DNA of 64,000 nucleotides from Piliocolobus tephrosceles. Its lineage: Eukaryota; Chordata; Mammalia; Primates; Cercopithecidae. Location: NCBI RefSeq assembly GCF_002776525.5, contig NC_045441.1, positions 110,791,161-110,855,160 of the forward strand. The letters are read 5' to 3'. Under the pieces are notes generated by a model. The model ran no database searches, was not told the DNA's origin, and was given only the letters and a program-made list of their open reading frames with translations. Position 1 is the stretch's first letter. The number at the start of each line of letters is the position of its first letter. Positions 45,001 through 56,920 of the stretch are shown piece after piece. A program made the translations under genes and the position numbers.

Positions 45001-48000
45001 GGTTCCATATGAACTTTAAAGTAGTTTTTTCCAATTCTGTGAAGAAAGTCATTGGTAGCTTAATGGCGATGGCATTGAATCTATAAATTACCTTGTGCAG
45101 TGTAGCCATTTTCACGATATTGATTCTTCTTATCCATGAGCTTGGAATGTTCTTCCATTTGTTTGTGTCCTCTTTTATTTCATCGAGCAGTGTTTTGTAG
45201 TTCTCCTTGAAGAGGTCCTTCACCTCCCTTGTAAGTTGGATTCCTAGGTATTTTATTCTCTTTGAAGCAGTTGTGAATGGGAGTTTACTCATGATTTGGC
45301 TCTCTGTTTGTCTGTTATTGGTGTATAAGAATGCTAGTGATTTTTGCACATTAATTTTGTATCCTGAGACTTTGCTGAAGTTGCTTATCAGCTTAAGGAG
45401 ATTTTGGGCTGAGACAATGGGATTTTCTAAATATACAATCATGTCATCTGCAAACAGGGACAATTTGACTTCCTGCTTTCCTAATTGAATACCCTTTATT
45501 TCCTTCTCTTGCCTGATTGCCCTGGCAGAAATCACCCATCTTCTGTGGTGATTTCTCACACTCGGAGTTGGAGGCTGGAGCTGTTCCTATTCCAGCTTTG
45601 TTCTTTTTGCTTAGGATTCTCTTGGCTATATGAACTCTTTGTTGGTTCTATATACATTTTAAATTACTTTTTTTTTTTTTTCTAATTCAGAAGAATGTCA
45701 GTGGTAGTTTAATGGTAATAGCATTGAATGTGTAAATTACTTTGGGTTGTATGGCCATTTTCATGATATTGATTCTTCCTGTCCATGAGCATGGAATGTT
45801 TTTCTATTTGGTTGTATCTTCTTTGAATTTTTTGAACAGTGGTTTCTAGTTCTTCTTGAAATGGTCTGTCACTTTTTTGTTAGCTCTATTACTAGGTATT
45901 TTATTCTCAGTTGTGAATGGGAGTTCGTTCATGATTTGTCTTGTTGCTTATCTGTTGCTAGTATATAGGAATACTTGCAATTTTTGTACTTTGATCTTGT
46001 ATCCTAAAACTTTGCTGAAGTTGCTTATCAGCTTAAGTAGCTTTTGGGCCAAGGCATGGTAGCCTTGAATAATCTTTTATATTTCTGTGGTGTCAGTTGT
46101 AATATCTCCCATTTCATTTGTAATTGAGCTTATTTGGATTTTCTCTCTTCTTTTCTTGATTAATCTTGCCATTGGTCTATCGATTTTATTTATCTTTTCA
46201 AATAACAAAAAGCTTTATGTTTCATTTGTCTTTTGTATTTTCTTTTTGGTTTCAGTTTTATTTAGTTCTGCTCCAATATTGGTTATTTCCTTTCTTCTGC
46301 TAGGTTTGAATTTGGTTTGTTCTTGTTTCTCTAGTTCCTTGAGTTATGACATTATATTGTCTATTTGTGCTCCCTCAGACTTTTTGATATGGGTGTTTGT
46401 GGCTATGAAGTTTCCTCTTAGCACCACCTTTGCTGTATCCCAGAGGTTTAGATAGGTTGTTCACTATTGTTCAGTTCAAAGAATTGTTTAATTTCCATCT
46501 TGATTTCATTGTTAACCAAATGATCATTCAGAAGCAGGTTATTTAATTTCTATATATTTGCATGATTTTGAAGATGCCTTTTGGAATTGATTTCCAGTTT
46601 TACTTCAATGTGGTCTGAGAGAGTACTTGATATAATTTCAGTTTTCTTAAATGTATTGAGACTTGTTTTGTGGCCTATCATATGGTCTATCTTGGAGAAC
46701 ATTACATGTGCTAATGAATAGAATATATATTCTGCAGTTGTGGGGTAGAATGTTCTGTAAACATCTGTTAAGTTCATTTGTTCCAGGATATAGTTTAAAT
46801 CCACTGTTTCTTTGTTGAATTTCTATCTTGATGACCTGCTTAGTGCTGTCAGTAGAGTATCGAAGTCTCCCACTGTTACTCTGTTGCTATGTCATTTCTT
46901 AGGTTTGGTAGTAATTTTTTATAAATTTGAGAGCTCCAGTGTTAGGTGCATATATACTAAAAATTAGAATACCTTCCTATGGACATGCCCTTTTTCATTA
47001 TATAATGTCCCTCTTTGTCTTTTTTAACTGCTGTTGCTTTAAAATTTGTTTTGTCTGATATAAGAATAGCTGTGCCTCCTGGCCTTTGGTGTCCATTTGC
47101 ATGGAATGTCTTTTTCTGCCCCTTTGCCTGAAATTTATGTGAGTCCTTATGTGTTAGGTGAGTCTCTTGAAGGCAGCAGATAGTTTTTTTGGTGAATACT
47201 TATCCATTCTGCAATTCTATCTTTTAAGTGCAGCATTTAGGTCATTTACATTCAGTGTTAGTATTGAAATGTGAGATACTACTTCATTCATGGTGATTAT
47301 TTTTTGCCTGTATATCTTTTTTTTTTAATTGTATTTTTGTTTTATAGGTCCTGTGAGATTTGTGCTTTAAAGAGGTTCTGTTCTGATGTGTTTCCAGGAT
47401 TTGTTTCAAGATTTAGAGCTCCTTTTAGCAGTTCTTGTAGTGGTGGCTTGGTAGTGGCGAATTCTCTCAACATTTGTTTGTCTGAAAAAAACTGTATCTT
47501 TCCTTCATATATGATGTTTCATTTCACAGGATACAACATTTCTGATTTTTTGATTTTCAGATTTCTGCTGAGAAATCTGCTGCTAACCTGATAGGTTTTA
47601 CTTTGTAGGTTTTTACTGGTGCTTTTGTCTCACAGCTCTTAAGATTCTTTTCTTTGTCTTAACTTTAGATAACCTGATGATAATGTGCCTATGCAATGAT
47701 CTTTTTGCAATGAGTTTCCCCGGTGTTCTTTGTGTTTCTTATATTTGAATGTCTAGGTCTCTAGCAGGGTTGGGGAAGTTTTCCTCGATTATTCTCCCAA
47801 ATACATTTTCCAAACTTAGATTTCTCTTCTTCCTCAGGAATGCCAATTATTCTTAGGTTTGGTCGTTTAACATAATCCCAGACTTCTTGGAAGCTTTGTT
47901 CATATTTTCTTATTCTTTTTTCTTTGTCTGTGTTGGATTGGGTTAATTTAAAGACCTAGTCTTCGAGCTCTGAATTTCTTTCTTCTACTTGTTCAATTCT

Positions 48001-48780
48001 ATTGCTGAGACTTTCCAGAGTATTTTGCATTTCTGTAAGTGTGTCCAGTGTTTCCTGAAGTTTTGATTGTTTTTTTATTTATCTTATCTATTTCATTGAA
48101 TATTTCTCCCTTTGCTTCTTGTATCTTTTTTGAATTTTCTTGCATTGGCTTTGGCTTTCTCTGGTGCCTCACTGATTAGCTTAATATTTAACTTCCTGAA
48201 TTATTTTTCAGGCAAATCAGGGATTTCTTCTTCTTGGTTTGGATCAATTGCTGGTGAGCTAGTGTGATTTTTTGGGGGTGCTAAAGAGCCTTGTTTTGTC
48301 ATATTACCAGAGTTGGTTTCCTGGTTCCTTCTTATTTGGGTAGGCTATGTCAGAGGGAAAGTCTAGGGGGGAAGGCTGTTGTTCAGATTCTTTTGTCCCA
48401 TGGAATGTTCCCTTGATATAGTACTTTCCCCTTTATCCTAACGGACGTGGCTTCCTGAGAGCTGAGCTGTAGTGACTGTTGTCTCTCTTCTGGGTCTAGC
48501 TACTCAGCAAGTCTACCAGGCTATGGGCTAGTACGGGGGGGTTGTCTGCACAGAGTCCTATGATGTGAACCATCTATGTCTCTCAGCCATGGATACCACC
48601 CAGTATTTGGGGTGTGTCCTGGGTCCTGCAGGAGTAGTCTGCTTCCTTCAGAGTGTTTGTGGGTCCTCTCAGGTTTCCTGATTTATTCCTGCAGTTGTTC
48701 TGGAGCTAAAATTCACTGTGCAAGCCTCCACGTACTGCTCTGTATGTCCAAGTTGTAGCTGCAACCTAGTCCTCCCCCTT
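42064..48780 (-). mobile_element. near-complete older L1, antisense, split by a younger L1
   Basis: Host element in two parts, 42064-43514 (3' UTR and ORF2 C-terminus) and 45593-48780 (rest of ORF2, endonuclease, ORF1 and part of the 5' UTR). The 42928-43440 reverse frame shows ORF2 C-terminal motifs (NPKIRPHSYNHLIFDKPDKN, KSFCISKEVIIRVNRQLTKW). All frames are broken. A gap near 46055 removes most of the reverse-transcriptase core, where cttttgggccaaggc jumps to atggtagccttgaataatc. No functional protein is encoded. Confidence 0.85.
43515..45592 (-). mobile_element. younger L1 insertion, antisense, with 5'-UTR-to-ORF2 internal deletion
   Basis: Nested inside the older L1 with a perfect 16-bp duplication cagctttgttcttttt at 43499-43514 and 45593-45608. 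The left end is an L1PA-type 3' tail (ATT-rich run, then tactttatgttctagggtac). Reverse frames at 43730-44284 and 44918-45559 hold ORF2 C-terminal and reverse-transcriptase segments; the latter has the FADD motif at residues 36-39. The right end is not ORF2: about 65 bp before 45592 match the start of the L1 5' UTR (caccacagaagatgggtgat in sense). So the element keeps both ends but lacks most of the 5' UTR, ORF1 and half of ORF2. Confidence 0.88.
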
Positions 48781-49561
48781 AATTTTTTTTACAGCCTTCG
48801 ATTTATAGTCTATTTTATTTGATTAGGTATAGCTATTCTTGTTTTTTTTGTTGTTGTTGTTGTTGTTGTTTTTTTTTTGGTTTCCAGTTGCATGGAATGT
48901 CTTTTTTCATCCCTGAACTTTGAACTTTTAATCTATGTGTCTTTACAGGTGAAGTGAGTTTTCTGAAGGCAGCATATAGTTGGGTTTATTTATTCATTCA
49001 GCTACTCTATGCCTTTTAATTGGAGAATTGAGACCAGTTACATTGAGTGTTATTATTAAGAAATAACTTATTATTGTCATTTTGTGGTTTGTTTTCTCAT
49101 TGTTTTGAAGTGATTATCTCTGGTAGTATTTTGTTTTTTATTTGTTGGTTTTTATTTTTTGGGAATCTGCTATAGGTTTTTGTACTTTGGTTATCATGAG
49201 GGTTACAAAATACATATCATAGATGTAACAAGTTATTTTACAGAGGGGATGACTTATCTTAGATCACGAATAAAATAATAGAAATAAATATAAGAAAAAC
49301 ACACAAAAAATTCTACACTTTAACTCTAGCCCCCAACATTTTGGCTTTTAGTTGTCTCAATTTAATATTTTTATATTACCTGTTTCTTAATGGGGTGCTG
49401 TGGCTATAATAGTTTTTGATAGATTTGTCTTTGGGACTTCGTATTAGAGTTATGCATGTATTGCAAACCACAAATTTATTAATAGGTCATTCCGGATTTG
49501 TCCATATACTTAATTTTGCTGGTGGATTTTTTACCTTGCAATGTTTTCTTTGGCACTTTTA

Positions 49562-49592
<31 letters not shown>

Positions 49593-50095
49593 TTCATATT
49601 GAAGAGCTCCCTTTAATATTTTTTTCAAGATGGATCTGGTGTTGGTGAAATTTCTCAGCTTTTATTTGTCTGAGGAAGACTTCATCTTTCATTCAAATTT
49701 GAATGACATTTTCACTAGATACACTATTCTTGGGTTACAGTTTTGTTCTTTGAGCACTTTGAAAATGTTCTATCACTCCCTCCCGGCCTGTATGATTTCT
49801 GTTGAGAAGTGTGTTGTCAGTTGAATTTGAACTCTTTGTAAATTATTTGCTTATCTCTCACTGCTATTAGTATCTTCTCTTTGTCCTTGACATTTGAGAG
49901 TTTGATTATTATATTCCTTGGGGTAGTTTTATTTGGGTTAAATCTGTTTGGTTTTCTCAGACTTTCCTGTACTTGGATATTTATATATTTCTCAACTTTT
50001 AGAAACCATGTTTTAAAAGATTCAGTTATTTCTTTTAATAAGATTTCCATCTCTTGCTTTTGCTTTGTCCCCCTTGAACATTAGTAATTCAAGAG
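48781..50095 (-). mobile_element. second old L1 fragment, antisense (endonuclease to ORF1)
   Basis: Antisense L1 from the endonuclease region (gattaggtatagctattctt, tgcatggaatgtctttttt) into ORF1. The 49817-50050 reverse frame has the ORF1 RNA-binding region pattern (NRFNPNKTTPRNIIIKLSNV). It contains a (GTT)n run at 48843-48880 and an (ATT)n run at 49564-49592. Confidence 0.75.
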
Positions 50096-50304
50096 GGAAC
50101 CCTGCTGGCTAGCTGCATGCAATGCTCTAAAATCCTCAATTCTTTCTCTCAACTCTTACCTCTATGAAGTATGGTAATAGAGATTCCTTGTCTATGTTTA
50201 ATAAAGTTTCTTTATAATTTCTAAGATTTTGATTCATCTCTATCCTGATTATGCCCTTGCATTTTTCTAAATTTCACAAGGTCTTCTTTATGTAAACAAG
50301 TTTT

Positions 50305-50608
50305 GGTCAGGCGTGGCAGCTCATACCTGTAATCCCAGCACTTTGGGAGGCTGAGGCAGGTGGATTGCTTGAGCTCAGGAGTTCAAACTCAGGCGGGCAA
50401 CATGGAGAAACCTCATCTCTACAAAAAATACAAAAATTAGCTGGATACAGTGGCATGTGCCTGTAATCCCAGCTGCTCGGGAGACAGAGGTGGGAGGAAT
50501 GCTTGAGCCCAGGAGGTTGAGACTGCAGTGAGCCGTGATGATTGCACCACTGCACTCCAGCCTGGATGACAGAGAGACTTGTTCTCCCAGCCCCCACAAA
50601 AAATACAA
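50305..50608 (+). mobile_element. Alu, old subfamily, sense
   Basis: Diverged Alu from ggtcaggcgtggcagctcat to gatgacagagagacttgttc, followed by an A-rich tail. Confidence 0.93.
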
Positions 50609-52004
50609 ACATATTATTTTGTTGAATGTTTCTGATTTTAGAAAGCCCTTTTTTGGGGAGTGAGTACTAGGAAATGTTACAATATTTACTGCTCTAATTC
50701 TACCTTATATTCCTGGTAGTCTGGTCTGGGGAAAAAAGCCTCCTACTTCCTATTCTCAAGACCTTCAAAAATATTGATTAAGAGCATGTTATTTGGAGTG
50801 GAGCACAATTTATACTATTCCTTGCAATTTAATTTATCAATTGATGTTTACACATGTGGAAACTTTTCTATTTATTTTTAGGTTAGAAATATCAATGTTT
50901 CCTTCAAAATTCCTTATAGAAATAATGAACTTCATCATTAAGAGATTAGTTACTTCAATATGGGAATATAATTTTATAACCAGAATAATTAAACGTGTTT
51001 GTACCTAAAAAGGCATTAGTAATCTTTTCATCAGTGAGACAACCAGAGTTATAACTTAACAAGCATTTCTTTGGCACATGAGATCAATTTAAACAGCCTC
51101 GATCTCTTTAGTGCAAGTTGTCTGTACCAGTAGAAATGAAAAAAAGCATAATAATTATTTTGATTATAATCTTCTATTGGTTACAGCCTATTTTTCTTAA
51201 TTTAAAATGTGTTAATAACTCACAGAAATGTATGGTGAAATATTTCTCATCTAGAAGGTGTCTGAAACTATTTCTGCACATATTGACTGTCCATTAGAAT
51301 GTAGCTTCTGCCTAATCTTTTCTCACCTTGGAGGGCTAAGAGTGACTGCCCCATATTTTGTCATGTTAAGTACTGTCCAGTTAATTCATGCTTCTTCTTC
51401 CCAAATTACCAGCTGTGTGTTAGCATCCCTAAGATATGATAACCATTCTTCAGTATTGCACACAAGAAATAAGTATATGGTGTTCCATCATTAGATTATT
51501 GGGTTCATATTGCTAAGAGTAAATCATTATCACTTATCTTCTGTGCTACTTTTCAATTAACACCCTCTTCCCTTTTCTAATAAAAAGTTTGGCCATATGG
51601 AACTTTACTTCCTGATTCAAAAGAAGGACAGCTAGGAAGAGCCCTTATTTATTCTCTGAATTAGTTGGTAATTTAGTGGAGAGAAATAACATAAATAAAA
51701 ATCATAGAATTTGGGAATATGCACAAGGGGAATAACAATGAAGTCAGATGAAACAAGCTGAATAAGAGAAGTTAGTATAAGATACAAAGCCATAAATCTG
51801 TTGATGGAAGGCCAAAGACTTAAGAAAAGAATGATTTATGTGGATACCATCCTAAATTGGTCAAATAGTAATATTGTTTCTAATGTGAATTTTATATAAT
51901 CATAATTATGAGCATTTGTTTTTCAATTGGAATGACTTTTGGTAATTAAGCATAATTGCAATTGCAAGGATATTTTATTTAATTAAAAATGCACAAATTG
52001 TTTA
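50609..52004. other. non-coding sequence
   Basis: AT-rich unique-looking sequence with no recognised feature. Confidence 0.5.
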
Positions 52005-52007
52005 GTT

Positions 52008-52336
52008 CAGGGCTCTCCAACCCCCAGGCCCAGACTTTTACTGGTCTGTGACCTGTCAGGAACCTGGCCACACAGCAGGAGGTGTGACAGGCAAGCCAGC
52101 CTTAAGGCCTGAGCTTTGCCTCCTGTCAGATCAGCAGTGACATTAGATTCTCATAGGAGCACGAACCCTATTGTGAACTGCGCATGCATGTGAGGGATCT
52201 AGGTGAGAGGTCCTTATAAGAATCTAATGATCTGAGGTGAATAGTTTCATCCATTTACCCCGCAACTCCCACCTCCTCTGTGGAAAAATTGCCTTCCCCA
52301 GAACCTGGTGCCAAAAAGGTTGGGTACTGCTGGTTT
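52008..52336 (+). mobile_element. MER1-type hAT DNA transposon
   Basis: Starts cagggctctccaacccccag, passes gacctgtcaggaacctggcc and cctcctgtcagatcagcagt, and ends ccaaaaaggttgggtactgc. Same family and orientation as 11680-12018. Confidence 0.85.
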
Positions 52337-52429
52337 AGCTGGTAAGAGAGCATTGCATCCTCTCTTGGAATTTCCTACCATGCAGACACAATGAAGATTG
52401 CCTAATGCCTGTGAGTAAAATCAAAGTTA

Positions 52430-52930
52430 ATTTCCTTTTAACTTTTATTGTTTTAATCTTTTAAAAAATGTATATACAGTAGTATTCACTGCTTTTGGCA
52501 TAGAGTTCTTCAAGTTTTAATGTATGTACAGATTTTTGTTACCATTATCTCACCTGGATACAGAACAATTGCAACATACCAAAGAACTCCCTCCTATGGA
52601 TGCTTTTAACCAGACCCTCTCCCCTACTCTGAACTACTGGCAAAGACTGATTTATTCTCTGTTCCAATCTTTTTGTTTGCTTGTTTGTATTCTTCTAGAA
52701 TATCATATTATGGAATCATATGGTATGTAACCTTTTGGGACTTACTTCTTTTATGCAGGAAAACGCCTTTGAGGTTCCGGCTATGTTCTAGAATTCATTC
52801 ATTTTTACTGTTGAGTAGAATGCCTTTGCATAGGTGTACCCATTTACTCATTAACCCACTAAAGCATATTTGGGGTATTTCCAGTTGGGGGCAATTATAA
52901 ATACTGCTGATTTAAACATTCATCTACATG
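52430..52930 (-). repeat. old L1 3'-region, antisense (diverged)
   Basis: Blocks ttttactgttgagtagaatg, ggtgtacccatttactcatt, atttccagttgggggcaatt match antisense end-of-ORF2 sequence of old L1s. Confidence 0.6.
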
Positions 52931-54429
52931 TAGAAATTAAAAACATTTGTTCTGGAAAGAACAGTTAAAAGAATGCAAGGATAAGTTGCAGACTAGGAAA
53001 AATACTTGCAAATTACCATGTATCCAGAATATAGAAAGTTGATTCTTGAATTGTAGTAGAAAGTGTTTGCCTGAAATAGGAAAGAGAATGTTAGGGAAAC
53101 CGAATGATAATTTTCTGAAGCCAGACAGGATTACATTTTGTTTTGAGATGAAACAATAATTAAAACACTATAACATGGCTAGAACAATAATGTAAAATAA
53201 TATGGAAGCTGAAAAGATGCCTAAATATGGGCCAGCTAGATTATATTCATGAAAAAATAGGAGTAAGATGTTTGATGTAACATTTTAACAGGGGAAGAAA
53301 GAGGTCATTGCCTTTGTAAGGCTACTGCACACATTTGAAATACAAGAGCATCTGAGCATGAGCCCTGGCATTTGGAGAGCTTTAGATGTGGAAAACCAGG
53401 TCACAGAAGTGATCAACCAAAATGCCATTATTTATGAAATATATGGAAAAGAGGGAGACATGATTTCCTGGTTGTCTTAAGGCTGAACATATTAATAGAG
53501 ACCAGAGAAGGGAATGGGAATTTGAAAAAAAAGTTAAATCATAAATCACTTTGAACTCATGTGGGTAGTTGATGTTAAAGGATTTGGGAAACAAGCATAA
53601 AATAATCTGTAGAGAGGGCAGTGAATGAGAAGGCATTTATGAAGGTGGTGGAAAAAAAGACAACTAGGTGGTAAAAAAGAAAAATACACAAGTGGCAGAT
53701 TGTGGCTGTGAGTGTTTCGAGAGATGGCAATACCATTTCTGAGTGCTGTCCCAAGGACAAAGATATATGCAATACTTAAAGGATAGCAGCAACTGCACAC
53801 ATAGAAATAAAGAAACTACATGGCTTTCAGAAGGAACTGTCTTTGAGAAATTTAATGCTGGTTATCACATTTATTTTCCAGATGTTTTCTGAAATTAAAC
53901 TGTGTTCAACCCCTGCAGTTTTTACTCTGATATTCTTTTGGAAACCACAATGTGAAGCAGAGATTTCTAAAGAGAAGAGCATTCCTCCTTGTGGAATTGT
54001 GTTATAATTAGTGATATCAAATAATTGGGCATGAAAAACAATATGTTATAAAATAAAAAATAATGAGAGATGATAGACAATGAAATGTAATAAACAACTA
54101 TTGTATTCTATTATGTGACTTCGTGCTTTGTAAACTCCAGAGATCATTTCAACAGTAAAATATGTCCTATATGCTAGGACTCAAAGGAAACAATTATCTG
54201 CAATATTCTGTTGCAGATAATCAACTGAAGTTACAGGTCACTTAACTTAAAAAATATGAGTAAGAAGCTAATTTTTATCTTCTTACCTGTATGTACATAT
54301 CCCTATAATTTTACATACATATGTATATATACACATCTATATTTAAAACAGCAAGTAAAAAAGAAAAAGACCTTCAGTTAAAAGCTGTTCAGATAAAAAG
54401 GAGTCTGGTGGAAAAAAACATTTGTAGTT
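52931..54429. other. non-coding sequence
   Basis: No gene, RNA or named repeat recognised. Confidence 0.5.
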
Positions 54430-54615
54430 TGGAAAACTTCAGGTAGACTTGTGTTTGAATCTATACTTTATCACTTGGGCAAGTAACATTACCTGACAGA
54501 GACTATTTTTCATCTGTAAAATCAGGGTAAAAATATCTATTTCCTAACTTGTTTGGGGAAATTCAATAAAATATAGTATACAGATTTTAGCAGAATGCCT
54601 TACACGCAGAAGTTT
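54430..54615 (-). repeat. MIR, antisense
   Basis: Order gtgtttgaatctatacttta, cacttgggcaagtaacatta, tttcatctgtaaaatcaggg, gcagaatgccttacacgcag follows the antisense MIR core. Confidence 0.7.
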
Positions 54616-55059
54616 CTTGGAAAATTGCAGACGATATTCTCCCTCTTTGATTCATGCAGTATCACTTTTGCTAAACAATTGAATCCCCACTTCTTGATCT
54701 TATAAATTAAATGTTCTAACATTATACTTTAATTCATTGAACCTTATTGTAATTGATATCTCATAGTTTTGAACTTAAATTGGAGTCTTTGGTAGATGTG
54801 TTTCCTCAAACTATTCATCTTCCACAAATTATGCGACACTCTCTTGCAGGGGAAATACCCACTAAAGACCTCCAATCCCCACCCCACTGTAACGAGACAC
54901 AAAAGATTTGGAACCAGCAAAGGGCTTTAGTGTCCAGCACACATGTCATGGTCACTCATACCTCTGAGGCTTTAGCATTTGTGTTGAGTTTACTGAGAAA
55001 GCCTCCCCTTTCTTCTTTTATGGAGTGCCTCATAAAAATTTAGAGGCACTTCATCACAG

Positions 55060-55690
55060 GGTCCTGCAAGAACAGGGTCACATTTCTTTTTTGTTCTTCA
55101 GATTCAACAGTCTTTATCAGTCTGTCTTCAGGGCTCACTAATTCTTGCCTCTGTAATCAATATTCTGCTCTTAATTCCATCCAATGAATTCCTTATTTCG
55201 TATGTGTGTTATCAATTCTAAAAGATTCATTTGGTTCTTTTTTACATTTTCTGTTTTTCTCCTGACATTTTCTACCTTTTTAAAAATTATGATTCTAGTT
55301 TCCTTTAGGATACTAAGCATACTTATAATAACTGCTTTAGAATCCTTGTCTGCTAATATCAACATGGTTTATCACTGAATGCTATCTGTTGATTAGGGCT
55401 GGAACTTGCATGAGGCAAACAAGACACCTGGAATACAAATTTTAAGGATATCCTTACTCTCAGGTGCTGACCCACACTTGCAGGATCCTATAAGTAAGTG
55501 CCTCTAAATTTTATGTTCTAGCTTGCCCAACCCTAATCCAAGCACCTGCTGTAAAGAGTCTCATTTTCTTGTTTCTCCATATACTGAGAAATTTTGGCAT
55601 ATATTCAAGGTATTTTGAATGTGGTATCACAGATTCTCTAGTTTTATTATGTTCTTCTAAAGGCTGTTATTTTTTTCAAAGCAAGCAATT
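55060..55690 (-). repeat. possible old L1 5'-region, antisense
   Basis: The stretch aactgctttagaatccttgt ctgctaatatcaacatgg resembles old L1 antisense. The assignment is weak. Confidence 0.4.
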
Positions 55691-56580
55691 TACTTAGATG
55701 TACTCAAAACTGGAAACTTTGTATTTTTGGCATCAGTTCAAAGTTCAAACTTCAGATTAGTTCTCTTTATCTGGCCTGCTCTGAGTTTGTCTTACTCATG
55801 TATGGTTAAGATTCAGCAAGAGATTTCAGTAGTGAAACAGTTTACTCAGACTTTCAGCTCACTCTCTTGCTTTCTCTTTTCTTGGGTTATCACTTACTTT
55901 ATACCAGCTTTTTTGCTTTGTTTTATCTTTCTCCAAACTCTGTCTTCTGGCTCTTTGGGTCAAAAAGAATATGTATTCATGGCCAGCTGCCAATGGTTTC
56001 TTGTCTTTAGTCTAACAGTTACAGCAATAGAAAATTCACCCTGTGAACTTCCTTCTTCTATGTGCTGACTCTTTGTGAATGTTCGCTGTGCAGTGCCTTC
56101 AAGTAGTCCCCTCTCTGATGTTTATAGCTATCTACAGGAAGGCTGATCAAATAGAAGCTTATTAAGAAACAGAAATGCTACACCAGCAGTTCCTGAAAGG
56201 GATATTTTCTCTAAATTCATGAAAGAAACAAGTAGAATATTTGACAAAATTAGTATCTTCCCTTTATCTCATTGCTTTAGGGTTCATAAAACTTCATTAC
56301 TTGAGATATGCCACAAGAAGAGCAAAGGTAGGTAGGAAAGGAGTGTAGTTAAGGTTGGAGAAGGTTTTTAATCTTGTGTTATAGCTCCCTGTAGAATAGT
56401 CAGGAATCTGAATCATTGCATCCAAGCATGAATTGCAATCTGTGTTCAGGATTGGCTGATCGTCTCATAGTGGGACTGATTCAAGGCTGTATGGTGGTAA
56501 GAAGCATCTTAGGAAAAGATAGTGGCTATAGTTGCTATATGATGATGTTTCAAGCCTGCAGTTTACCTGAGTTATAATAA
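55691..56580. other. non-coding sequence
   Basis: A 113-codon open frame at 55727-56068 has no recognisable domain and no supporting splice or promoter context. Treated as chance. Confidence 0.45.
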
Positions 56581-56597
56581 GATTATAGCTAGCAGAG

Positions 56598-56902
56598 GCC
56601 AGGCGCGGTGGCTCACACCTGTAATCCCAGCACTTTGGGAGACTGAGGTGGGTGGATCACGAGGTCAGGAGATCGAAACCTTCCTGGTGAATACGGTGAA
56701 ACCCCGTCGCTACTAAAAATACAAAAAAATCAGCCAGGTGTGGTGGCAGGTGCCTATAGTCCCAGATATTCGGGAGGCTGAGGCAGGAGAATGGCATGAA
56801 CCCAGGAGGCAGAGCTTGCAGTGAGCGGAGATTGCACCACTGCACTCCAGCCTGGGCGACAGAGTGGGACTCTGTCTCAAAAAAAAAAAAAAAAAAAAAA
56901 AA
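56598..56902 (+). mobile_element. AluY-like, sense
   Basis: Full-length Alu with intact ggccaggcgcggtggctcac, ggatcacgaggtcaggagat (AluY-type) and a long A-tail. A duplication of ttatagctagcagag lies at 56583-56597 and 56905-56919. It is one of the youngest-looking Alus here. Confidence 0.95.
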
Positions 56903-56920
56903 GGTTATAGCTAGCAGAGG

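Noticed and set aside
42928..45559. Long reverse-strand frames of 170, 184 and 213 codons
   Set aside because: They are L1 ORF2 fragments (FADD and ORF2 C-terminal motifs), not host genes.
55727..56068. 113-codon plus-strand frame
   Set aside because: No recognisable domain, promoter or splice structure; it lies in T-rich repeat-like sequence and is probably chance.
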